Shown: in pieces, positions 15,690-25,860 of the stretch
Layout: the number at the start of each line of letters is the position of its first letter
Position numbering within the stretch: the first letter of the stretch is position 1
DNA from: Nemopilema nomurai
Taxonomy: Eukaryota > Cnidaria > Scyphozoa > Rhizostomeae > Rhizostomatidae
Direction: 5' to 3'
Length of the DNA stretch: 64,000 nt
Assembly (NCBI GenBank): GCA_003864495.1
Contig: ML133388.1
Location: 1,054,738 to 1,118,737, forward strand
The notes under the pieces: generated by a model
What the model saw: the letters and a program-made list of their open reading frames with translations, nothing else
What the model was told of the DNA's origin: nothing
Database searches by the model: none
Position numbers and translations under genes: made by a program

Positions 15690-18600
15690 ATGGGTAGAGT
15701 ACTTTCAACTTTGAGAAAATCAACAACGAAGAAGGAGAGTGATTTGGAAGACAAGGTAAGAATTATCTCTCACAAATTATAATGCTTTTAAAAAAATGGT
15801 CATTAGAAACATGAAGAAGTTCTACTAGGTGGAATGGCTAATCATTTTCAAGCAACATAGGTTAATATTGATTCGATACTTTTTTAAGTGAAAAATGCTT
15901 GGTCCTCTTAAGCAACATTCGACATTCTTCGCGAAGATCCAAGGTCCAACTTGACAATTCTCCTGCACATGCGAAGCTACTTGCAATTCTGAAGTAAAAA
16001 CTGATCCGGCAGAGACTTGCAGCTCATGCTTGCAAAAATGATAATTTTTGCTTACAAAAATTTCTCTAAATGCTCAAATTCATAGACGTCATTTAATCGG
16101 ATTTAACAGGCCGCAAAGGAGCGAAAGGATATCCGTAGTATAGGTTAAATGTAATGAGAATTCAGGACACAATTAAGTAAACCAAATCCAAGAATAGCTT
16201 CAATAGCCATTGACATGCCCTATATTGTCTTGCAAATAGTTGTTGAAAACAATTTGTAACTTCGTCTTAGCAAAATGTAGCACCTATTAAGACAGAAGAG
16301 AAGATTGAAGTGTCAAATCCAACGAATGAAATTATGAAAAATTTGCAGCAACCAGGTATGTTGAGAATGGCCAAATTGTTGCGATTTTGCACGGGAAGAA
16401 TGAAATACCCCTTTATGATCAGGGTTATTAATATTCCTTGACTATAGAAGGTAAAACCTTCAATCCTCAAACAAGTGTTTCGAACCTACCCGAAGATTAG
16501 GCCCACATTTTTAAGGTCTCCAAACGTAGTGAATCAACAAAATAACACGAAAGATCAAATATGAATCAAACTATTTTTGGTTAAATGCTTTGTGAATGTT
16601 GAGCGTTTAGCCTGGACTTATGGTTTGTCTGTGTTGTGGCAACTAGAATGTTTCGTATTTGGAGCCAGAGGAGTGCCAAAGAGAACTTGATACCAGAGGA
16701 GTGCCAAAGAGAACTTAGAGCCCGAACAGTGCTAATAAAGACACATTTTCACCATTCCTGAATCATATCCAAAACGAATTAACTCGGTATCTTACAAACT
16801 TAACATACCAATGAAACAGGATTACACGAGCAGAAATGGTAGCAAAAGGAGTGTAAGGTTGATAAGCATATGGATGAGAAGTAACGAACGAAGGTTGGAA
16901 ATGACACTGATATGGATGGAATAAGAACTTTGTAGCAATTGTTGTAATGACAATTAATGATGGTTGTGGAATGAATGGGAATGGGAGAAAATAGCGTGTT
17001 TGTGACGGGCCTAAATCGATGTGACAATACAGGTGTCGCTATTTGCTTTTAGTGATGAATCATCAGGTATATTATATCGTCAAATTCTAATTGCATCAAG
17101 TGATTCTTTCTAGTGCATCTTTGTTGCCCGATTATTTAAAGCAACTTTTTCCTCTTAGTGAGAATTGAAGATCAGTTTAGTTATTCAAAGAATGCAAAGA
17201 TTTCTATGGAGCAAAAGTTGGAAAAGCAAAGGCTAGCTAGAAAAGCAAGAAAAGAGCGTATCAAAAAAGGATACAGGGGGTACTTCTCTTCAAAAGAGAG
17301 TACTGGAACTGCTCGAAGTCCATATCCTGAAGTGTTGGACAATATTGAAGTTGTCTGTGAAAGTAAGAGTTATCAGGATGGAACGGAAGAAGAAGCAGAG
17401 CAAAGGCTAGACGACATCCAAGTGGAAGATACTATAAATCTAGCCAAAGATCCTTATGAAGAACGTAAAATGAAGAATTTGGAAGACTGCGAGAAAAAGT
17501 GGGCCGTTCACTTTTCATCAAAAGCTTGGAAGAACACAAGCCTTGTGAGTCGAAATTACTATGGAAGTAACCTGTTGTGGAGGGAAGGTAATCCTTATTT
17601 TATTGTTCAAGTTTTATTTTTACTGCAGGTTGTTGTTGTGGAGATTGAAAGTGACAGATTTAGGATTCTGAAGGAGACCAAAGGTTGAAAGGAGGCAAAG
17701 TTTGAAAAGAAGCTTTCAGACGGCAGAATTTTTTAAATTTTTTTAAAGAGGACTCAAAGGATATTCAAGTTAGAGGTGAAACACATTTTAGCTGGCATCG
17801 TTTCAGAGAATCTTATCAACAGAACGCTATCATTCAGAAGTCATATTTTAATTACAGAAATCAAAGGCTTTCTTCAAAGGCAAAGAAGGTTACATGAAAG
17901 CTTCAGTCCCACAGAGAGCAAGCAAATAGGTATTTCACTTCATTACTGATTCACACTGAATAACGATATTTGACAGCTCAGCTTTTTTGCACTGATTGCT
18001 CTACGCTGTTTCATTCGTCAACGTTATTTGAAGCTTGGTCAGTTATTTAGCAAGACTGCCAGGAATCATAAAGCACATCCAAGAAAATCGGATTGAGGCT
18101 TGGTTGTTGTTAATGTAAGCTGTACGAAAATTAATCCGCTTTAGATGCCTACAAATTCAATGATCCTCAACACAGATGTGGCAGCTGCAGAAGATTGCTT
18201 GCTGTATGGCATCGTTACAACTTGCATTGGCAAAGCTTTTGTGTTCTATTCGTTTATCAGCAGGTACTCTGTACCAGTATTGGTAGCAGTTGCTAAATAG
18301 AGTGTATTGGTGGTGAAAATAGGCCAATGATGAAGTAGCTTCCATGTAGTTGTAAAATAGCCCTGTATTTTTCTTAATGTCGCGATGAATTTTGATTGCA
18401 GAAGGTTTATGTTCGCACCTGGCCTATTTTGCTCCGAAGCTGTGTTTCGGGAAAAAGGTGTTGCTGGCTGGAAACCATAAGCAGACCCAAACTCCTCTTA
18501 TTAACATCATAACAAAGGAGCACTCTGATATGATAACCGCCAAGATCATGGTCAATACAACAATGCTTAAGAGAATAGCAGTCAAAGCCGATGATAACCC

Positions 18601-18802
18601 CAGCCTCTGGACCATCCTAAACAGTGCCTTCGAGGCCATTGACGTCCTAAGGTGCATCTTCCAATCAAGGTGGATTATTAAAGTTTTTCAAGATCCAAAT
18701 GGTGGATTTTACAAAGCCGTTACTGCTAATGTCATTTTAAAGAAGCCGTCACCGTTGGTAAATTGCTCGTTTAAAGAGGCAAGCATTGCAGGACTGTGTT
18801 GA
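15690..18802 (+). CDS. Unrecognised five-exon gene, about 350 residues
   Basis: Proposed exons are 15690-15755, 16271-16355, 17159-17587, 17858-17929 and 18402-18802. All have GT-AG borders and compatible phases (0, 1, 1, 1), and they sum to 1053 nt ending in a stop codon. The protein starts MGRVLSTLRKSTTKKESDLED. It has a lysine-rich early part, a strongly basic helical stretch (KLEKQRLARKARKERIKKG) followed by GYRGYFSS, an acidic middle, then EKKWAVHFSSKAWKN and NYYGSNLLWRE, and finally a more hydrophobic C-terminal part encoded by the last exon (CSHLAYFAPKLCFGKKV...). There is no signal peptide or clear membrane span. I do not recognise the family. The first three exons are the best supported. 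The last two rest on phase agreement; an alternative exon at 18145-18263 would give a shorter C-terminus. The promoter directly upstream supports the start. Confidence 0.6.
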
Positions 18803-19670
18803 AGTGAAACAAAAACAATGATTGTGCAATTGAAAACTTTCTATGTTTGTATGTAGCTTGTAGTCTTTCTTTTAAAAAAACCATTTTATTGAGTTTTGTT
18901 GTTCTGATTTATGAAGTGTGGGACTTATTATGGTCTTGGTTTGGTTTACGAAATTCTTGCTTGCATCAGTTTACTTTAGTTTGTTTACAACGTGCCTCGA
19001 TTGTGCTGACGTAGAAAGAGCCATCTAATCAAACAAACCTTTTGATACACTATCGAAGTTACAAAATCAGCGATCATTGGTCCGACTTCCTATAGCAAGA
19101 TAAATATCACTGTCTCTTCCTACAACCCAATAGTGTTTTAGTTCTTCAACTGGGTATTTATTTGGTCAGTTATTGATGATTTCACAACGTCAGATGGAAA
19201 AGTACTTTAATTATGCAGAAATATGGTCCCGGTGTTTCTCGCAATTGTGATGTTTTGTAGCACAAACAAAACATTTGCTCACTTTGAGATTGAGGAGACA
19301 TAATGTTTCATGCTTTGTTGGCACTTTTCCAAGTTTCGTATTGTATTGGTTTCGTCTGCCTGTACAAATTCCTCGAGAGGAGACATAAGCATAGGGAAAA
19401 GAGGAGTTGGAATTTGGTAAGAGAAAAGGAAAAAGGAACAAGATGAAACACGAACGCGTTAAATGCGAGAATGGCCTAATCAAGCGTTGTTCCACAGCCA
19501 AGATGATACCGGCATTTTGTTTGGCCTCGAGCCTACGCTGCCCGAAAAGTGCAAAACTTCGAGCGTTGACTGTTGATTTTCTTTGCGTTTGATTTTATTT
19601 ATATCAAGTATTATTATGAAGATTCAGAAGTTCACTTTCAACATACCCATCGATATATCAACATAAATAA
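18803..19670. other. Non-coding interval
   Basis: Downstream flank of the unrecognised gene. Nothing recognisable was found besides a few A/T runs; short frames in both strands lack splice or similarity support. Confidence 0.4.
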
Positions 19671-19679
19671 AGGCATGAA

Positions 19680-19850
19680 AGTTGTTCTACACGTGCACGG
19701 AAAACTCACCGATGCTGTCAATCCACACACCCCATTTACGCCGGGCATTTTGCGGCAAACACCAATTGATGCTTTAGAGTCGCCTTTAGATGACGTACAA
19801 TTTCAGGATTTCCGGCAATCTGTACTACCTTACTTTGTTGAGTAAAAGTG
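19680..19850 (-). pseudogene. Degraded copy of the colipase-fold peptide gene
   Basis: On the minus strand this segment aligns with the cysteine-rich part of the intact gene at 22331-22729. The match is strongest over ASIGVCRKM-GVNG-CGLTAS and the following C-T-C-TT region. The copy carries an in-frame TGA at the position of Q59 (DCRKS-stop-NC against DCEESQCC). It also has an upstream deletion of about 11 nt that shifts the frame and a 3-nt deletion before the C-P-C motif, and it has lost several cysteines (CPC becomes FPC; the cysteine in GTTC becomes Phe). No signal-peptide exon was found beside it. It is a decayed paralogue and not an exon of the other gene. Confidence 0.8.
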
Positions 19851-20124
19851 AATATCTACCATGTAGTCTTCGGTGAGACAATACGTTATTGAGAACAATG
19901 TGGACACACTGTACTGTAAAAAAGCCTTCAATTTCCTTTTTCTTTGGAAGGATTCTTCAGGAAAGATGCTTGAAAAAGATGAACAAGCTCATCTTTGAGT
20001 CTTTACATTCTGGTAAGGCCCGAGTAACTAGGCCTAAATTAGTCAAGTTCTGGTGTACAGGTAACTTAACAGTCAACTTGCTATTCTCAGAAACCCAAAC
20101 AATTATCAAGGCATTTAATTGGAA

Positions 20125-20530
20125 CCCCACTTCTGGTTTTCATTGTGTGCTCTTGATATTTCCAAAGATTTTGATGGGGTCTAGCTTAATGGTCTGATTC
20201 ATAAACTAAGGCGATGTGATGTTATAGGCGATCTTTTTCTTGATAAAATCTTTCTAATAAAGGAGCGAACTTCTTTGAATAGGAAGAGCTCTTCTTTGAG
20301 TGACATTCTCGGTAGGAGTACCTCAGGGCTCTGCTCCCGGACCTTTGTTGTCTTGTGTACATCAGCAACCATTATAACCATTTGACATTTGACATTTGAT
20401 GTTAAGTTCTTTGCTGAGAATAACTCACTATTTACTTTATCTTCATAAGATCCTAATTTAGCTACTGATGATATGAACAATGGCTTTGCTGACAAAACAT
20501 TGGGGTTGGCAAAACATTGGCTTCGAGACT
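20125..20530 (+). mobile_element. Non-LTR retrotransposon reverse-transcriptase relic
   Basis: Conserved reverse-transcriptase blocks of LINE-type elements appear in order but in different frames and broken by stops: ALDISKDFDGV (20148-20180 region; compare the family's LDLSKAFDxV), then GVPQGSAPGPLL near 20312-20347, then VKFFAENNSLF near 20400-20435 where the active-site block F-A-D-D has become F-A-E-N, followed by the DPNLATDDMN...LAKHW region. The order and spacing fit a CR1/jockey-like RT core. Both frameshifts and stops show that it is dead. Confidence 0.8.
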
Positions 20531-20569
20531 CGTGATGGGATATTTTTCCTTTCCGGGTCACATATGCAC

Positions 20570-21980
20570 AAATTTACACATATCAACCTCTCAAATAAGA
20601 AATATTTGCTGTAATATTTATCTAAACTCCTTCCCAGGCACATCTTAATCACGTTATTTGGCCTTTATTTGCGATCACGCCTTAATCATAGAAACTTATT
20701 CATCATATTACACATTGAGTCAGTGAATAAAGTGATGACGTCACCTTATTGTGCTTATTCGAAAAATTGGAGAGTGTGTTCTTCTGCGTGAGCTATTACC
20801 AAAACAAGGGCCTCGTCAGAGATTTTGTGTGCAGATCTTTTGGTTAAGAACCATTAAGTGACCAAGAATGGGGCAGTCATCTGACTTTAATCTACCAGAC
20901 AATTGATACTCTAACTCCAGCTCATACTAATAATCGAATTCCAACCTTTTAGAAGTCATAATAGCCCTTAAAAATTCCGCTGTGTGGGCTTGACCCATTC
21001 TGAGAAAAAATAGAATTGCCCCTAAAACTACCTCTATAACAAATTAGCGATACGAGTATTACAATGGAAAGCAGGGTATCATAGTTCGAATAATTCTGAA
21101 CCGAGCTGAAAATCTTCTTGCTGGAAACATTCCTTAGCTAAGACCCCTTGACAGAATGCTCCAGAATGGAATTCTGGTGCAGATTTCACTGTGTGATAAT
21201 GCAATTTTTTTCTTTGAACTCAAGAAATTCATATTCCTATCAATTATAATCAAACTCTGATATCAGTAATTTAAATAGTGCTACCGTGTCTATTCATAAG
21301 CTGCATGCGTCTCTGTGCGTTATTCTTGTCCTCTTTCTATAAGTTACGTGCAGTTTTATACCTGTATCTTTGGTTTTCACTCTCTCTGTCTTGGGTAGAG
21401 GTGGTTTTCTTGTTTCTAATGGTACTATGTTGATAGTTGAATAGAGCTTCTTGAGTTATTAACTCAGTTTGGTGATTAGTTTATGGATGGAACAGCGAAA
21501 AAAATTATTTAATACAATAAATCCCACAATAAGATTCGTGGACATTTTTTTCTTGACAGTTTGAGAAGAAAAGAAGGGTAGCTTGCTACAGAATAACGCG
21601 TACCCAAACATCTTATAGATTTCGTTAGGCCTGTTGAGGGCACTTTGAAACAAAAAAGGGGCTAGTTCTCATACCGATTTCAAGTACATCAAAGAGACAG
21701 TTTCTAAGCAGCTTTTATGAAAAGTGGTAAAGGAAAGCAGCTTATTTGAAGAAGTATCCCAGCCGTTTCTTCGCGAATTTTTAGTGCTTGTTTGCGAGTT
21801 AGTAACATATACGTAGCATTTGAGCGATTGATTGGCTTCAGCTTACCACATTTGCAGCAACTGTCTATATTAATGTTACTCATTAGGGACACACAAAAAA
21901 GAAACAAATTTGTTATTCAACACTTTCATTTGCTTATGGTTTATTACAAATTAGCATTTTATTCAAACGTCTTGCTAAAG
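20570..21980. other. Non-coding interval
   Basis: No coding or RNA gene recognised. It includes one palindromic TGACGTCA at 20736-20743 without any gene start nearby. Confidence 0.4.

Positions 21981-21983
<3 letters not shown>

Positions 21984-22013
<30 letters not shown>
21984..22013. repeat. (TA)n microsatellite
   Basis: An uninterrupted AT/TA dinucleotide run of about 15 units. Confidence 0.95.
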
Positions 22014-22019
<6 letters not shown>

Positions 22020-22330
22020 TTATGACATAAAAGCTTCATTAGTGTTTGCTGTTGATACTTTGTAGTTGCATTTGCACCAACAAATAAATTCTCGTGATGC
22101 AATCAGAGTACCATTCAAAATTTCAATCTACACCAGAAGTGATAAAAATTCTGAATCGTCGCTGTTTCACCAAAATTGATTCACTTCCATTGGCTCAGGA
22201 ATGATCGTTTGGCAAGTAAATTTCACCTGTAAAAGAGGCACTTTGTTACCAAATCCCTGTAAAGAGGCTATTTTTGCAGAATTGATTGCTAGACATAATC
22301 AAAGCCATGAAATTTTACACTAAAATCAAA

Positions 22331-22729
22331 CTAGACTGTATAAAGCAAATTTTGATACTCGAAGTAGTAATTCTGACATACCTGTCGCCCAGATTTGCGC
22401 GATGGCAGCATGAATGACGGGGTGCAAGTTGTTCCCCGCGTGCATGGACAAATCATCTCTGATGCAGTCAATCCACACGCCCCATTTACGCCTGTCATCT
22501 TGCGACAAACACCAATTGAAGCTTCAGAGTCACCGTCAGTCAAACTGCAACACTGCGATTCCTCACAGTCTCTAAATGAACTGCAATATCTTATTTTCTT
22601 GATAGCAAGTAGGTTTCTGCCATAGTGTCTTTGGTTAGATAGTTGATTGGTGAAAGCGTCATAAACATTGATCTGTGGAAAACTTTCCGATGCCTGAAGG
22701 AACACGACGAGTCCTACAATCAGCTTCAT
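22331..22729 (-). CDS. Secreted ten-cysteine colipase-fold peptide (prokineticin/Dickkopf-like)
   Basis: A 132-residue single-exon frame starting at the ATG at 22729. Residues 1-16 are a signal peptide (MKLIVGLVVFLQASES), residues 17-43 a pro-region, and KK at 44-45 is a possible dibasic cleavage site just before the domain. Cysteines at 49, 55, 60, 61, 75, 85, 94, 96, 102 and 118 give C-x5-C-x4-CC-x13-C-x9-C-x8-C-x-C-x5-C-x15-C. This is the arrangement shared by prokineticins, the second Dickkopf cysteine-rich domain and colipase (C-x5-C-x4-CC ... C-x-C-x5-C ... C). The N-terminal AVIT sequence of prokineticins is absent, so receptor activity cannot be inferred. The likely role is an extracellular ligand, an immune or toxin-like peptide, or a Wnt-pathway modulator; these cannot be separated from sequence. 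An in-frame CAG|GTATG near 22382 could act as a donor, but reading through supplies the tenth cysteine. Confidence 0.75.
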   Translation of the reverse strand: MKLIVGLVVFLQASESFPQINVYDAFTNQLSNQRHYGRNLLAIKKIRYCSSFRDCEESQCCSLTDGDSEASIGVCRKMTGVNGACGLTASEMICPCTRGTTCTPSFMLPSRKSGRQVCQNYYFEYQNLLYTV

Positions 22730-22739
22730 CGTTACTTTG

Positions 22740-25160
22740 CTGCTGTGAGAATTTGACTGACTGTTTGAAGAATTAAAAACAGTTGCTGGTTAGCAATTGG
22801 TTTGCATCCCGCCAATTTATAAATTTTGATGTTGTGAATGTCTGTAAGCTTTATAAATCTTCAAGGAAAAAACTAGATTTGTTATATAAATTGGCGACCA
22901 CCTGAATAATATTCCAAGTAAATAGGGGAATCCCCTTATAAGCATAATTATTTAATCCGGAACAACATTAAATGCATAACTATTGATCTTCCTAATTCTA
23001 AATGCACGAAACTTCAAACTAAACTAGAAGAAACCAATAGAACAATGATGTCAATAAAACATGGCTTTTTCTAATAACCAAAGTCTCTAAAAAGCAATTT
23101 CTTTGAGTTTCTCCAAAAGTCCACTAATTTAGGCCAAGTTTCTCCAACACTAACATCAAGGGCTATCTGTATTATAATATGTCTTCAGTCAGTTGAAAAC
23201 TGTTTCCAGTTCGTCAATTGAGCTGGTTGCACAGAGTTATGCTTTGTGGAGTTTTTGGATCAGTTTTGACAAAACGAAGACACTCCCCAACACAAGCTCT
23301 GTGTCCTGAACGATTTAGAAGAAAATAAAGAACATGGTTTTTGTCGTGATGAAGCTGTCAAGTGGAACTAAGAAAAATGTTATAAAACAGTACATCAAAG
23401 TTAGAAAATTCAAATGGAATGTAGACTAGAGATACTACTTAGTTCACAGTTTTTTTGCAGTAGAAGAGGGGGTGGCTAGAAAAGCCCAAGCCATTGTTAG
23501 AATTGAAAATATAATTGCGTGGGAAACTGATGCAATGATATTTCTTTTTCATTGTTGGGGTAGGTAATAATTTTACCTGTTGAGTTGGGCATTTGCGGAA
23601 TTAGACTGCACTTGTAATATCCAAGTATCTAAGCTCTTTTGAGCATTGAGCTTCTTAACAACGAGAGTGGCATTTAAGCCCGCAAAATACACCAGACAAG
23701 CATTCTTGACTAGGACAAAACTGATACTATCTTTAGTCATATGACCTTTGACCCTTTGCCTCTAACACACAAGAATGGCTATCTAGAATTCTAGATTTCA
23801 TTTCATTCGTGAATCCATTCTTTGGGAAACTCTCCTAACTCCACCAGGAACTTATGTTCCTCAAACCTTACTTGATTCAACGACATCTCTTTCGTCATAC
23901 AATGCAAGACAGCTGAAAAGGCTTCTCAGTTCGAAGTGCCTTTCAAATCAGTAGAATCTTTGCTCGTTTACTGCAAGTGACGTAGAAACCAGGGTAAATA
24001 GGGCCAATTGCTCATTACACTTTGGCAAGGCATGCAAAGCTTTTTCTTGCGAACCTCGAAGTGGCCCTTCCAAATCGAAAGTATGTGTTGCCACGTGCTC
24101 TTCTTTTTATCTACCCCTCCCCCCAACTTTTGAAATGCTTCCTACGTCCCTGTCTACTTCTCAGACATGTCACAGATTTGTTTTTCGACTTAGACGAGGT
24201 TGAGACTCTCATGGAGTATTGCAGAAAGAAATGAAAATATGTTTATAAATTGCTATTGGAGCTGGCTTTGTTAGCAAAACAATTTCAAAGTATTTTGTCA
24301 CTGGGGAAGAAAAGATGAGACACAGACTTGGGTGCTAAACCGCAAGCGGGCGATTCCCCAATTCATTGAGATGCCTCTATGACTGTATTCGCTTACATAA
24401 CTTAGAATGGTGCCCTAGCAAAGCTGATGAAACTTATATCCAAGAGCACAAATCACAAAATATCTTTACATGGTGACCAACAAGAAATAATTAAGAAGCT
24501 GATTATAGGATTCATCGCATGTGACCTTACCAAAAGACTAATGCAGAGCTACCAGAAGCTGGATACAATTTTTAAGAAAACCCAAGAATAAAAAAACTGG
24601 TGTTGTTGTTATTGTTGTTGGCCTGAGTCTTCGCAGGTTACCACAGAAACAGTTATCATGCAAAATATTTTCAATAGCCTCTATGAATCAGAGTACGTTT
24701 TTGTAAGCTAAGTTATATCTAAACGGCGATGTTTTCACTAATAAACACTAAAATAACCTAAAGAGCAATTCATTTTGATCTCTTATAGTAGAAGGTAAGA
24801 ATTCTGGTTAGAAGCTGAGTTTAATGCAACTCTGTGTGGCAATCGTAGTATTAAAGATTGATTAAAATAGTGCTGTTCAGTATGCCGGATCAGACTTTCT
24901 AAACATAGGAAAGCAATTAGCTTGAATTTCTCTGTTTGAATTCTCCATTTTCCAGATCATAAATATAATAGTTCTTGTCACATTAAACTTTATAAGCGAA
25001 AACAATCTATAACAAACAATCCAGTATTCTTCAAAAGTATTTTGAAACTAAGCTTGGTATAAGGCCTTGATAGAATTTTACGACTACACCCTTGCTAATG
25101 ATGGTCTGGCAAAAAGAAGCGTTTTACTAGAGAGGTTTATCACAGGGCTTTAAAATGTCC
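22740..25160. other. Non-coding interval
   Basis: About 2.4 kb upstream of the secreted peptide gene; it must hold that gene's promoter. I see no further gene: the short frame at 24022-24234 has no recognisable features. Confidence 0.4.
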
Positions 25161-25168
25161 ATGAATGG

Positions 25169-25716
25169 ATACACGTTATTTTTTTTAGAAGAAACCTAGC
25201 TGGGGTCCTAGTACTAAAGGTTTCTTAATTTTTCACTAATTTCTAGTACTAAAAGTTTCTTAAAAGTTTCTTATATAAAAAAAGCATTAACATCAAATTC
25301 TGCGCCTTATCTTCCATATTACCCTCCTCCGTGAGATGCTTGTCTTGAATACCGAAAATTGAATAACGTTGCTTGCTTTTTTCTTTTCGCCATGAAGTAA
25401 AACTTAACGAGAAACACGAGGATTACTTGCTGATCATTGACTGATAAACTGTTATTGAAAACATTTTTGTTAAAGTATTTCTTGGCAAAGTTATCGGAAA
25501 CAAGTAGACTCGACATCCTCTGTTACTCTAAATAAAAATGTATTAGCAAATTTAAATCAAGCAACAATGTTGACGTATTATTTTCCGGCCCAGATAGTCA
25601 TCTCATTTTTTTGGAGTTTCTTAAAAATATTGATTTAGTTCTAAAAGTTTCTTAAATTTTTGGGGCTCTAGTACTAGGTTTTATATAAACCGGTTTCTTA
25701 TAAAAAAAACGTGTAT
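25169..25716. mobile_element. 548-bp terminal-inverted-repeat element (MITE-like)
   Basis: The left end reads ATACACGTTATTTTTTTTAG then AAGAAACC. The reverse complement of the right end reads ATACACGTT, a T run, then ATAAGAAACC. The ends therefore form imperfect inverted repeats of about 27 bp. Inside both ends are repeated AAGAAACTTTTAG-like and TAGTACTA motifs, typical of subterminal repeats. A 65-codon minus-strand frame at 25319-25516 (containing MAKRKKQATLFNF) is inside but has no recognised transposase motif. No clear target-site duplication was found, so the superfamily is undetermined. Confidence 0.65.
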
Positions 25717-25787
25717 AACACAATCTTCAATAATATCTAAAACACTCTGAAGTATATTATGTTTGCTCGTGGTGTTCAACAAATTGC

Positions 25788-25795
25788 GCCATCTT
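25788..25795 (-). promoter_or_regulatory. YY1-type element upstream of TAF10
   Basis: GCCATCTT on the plus strand (AAGATGGC on the minus) sits 65 bp before the TAF10 ATG. This is the YY1 core motif commonly found just downstream of transcription starts of housekeeping genes. The assignment rests on motif and position only. Confidence 0.4.
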
Positions 25796-25860
25796 AGCGG
25801 ACATGACCTTTCCTTAGGAAACAACAACCACAATCTTGATAAACACTGTTGAGAAAAAAC

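Noticed and set aside
17588..17628. A 41-bp putative intron after LLWRE ending in TACTGCAG
   Set aside because: Splicing here gives a stop six codons later, while the acceptor at 17857 keeps an open, phase-consistent chain; it is also very short.
19573..19845. Plus-strand 90-codon frame similar to a plus-strand frame at 22395-22625
   Set aside because: The similarity comes from the minus-strand peptide gene and its pseudogene; the plus frames have no signal peptide or cysteine pattern.
20736..20743. Palindromic TGACGTCA, also at 32976-32983
   Set aside because: No gene start follows either site (the second is in a VPS13D intron), so a promoter role is not supported.
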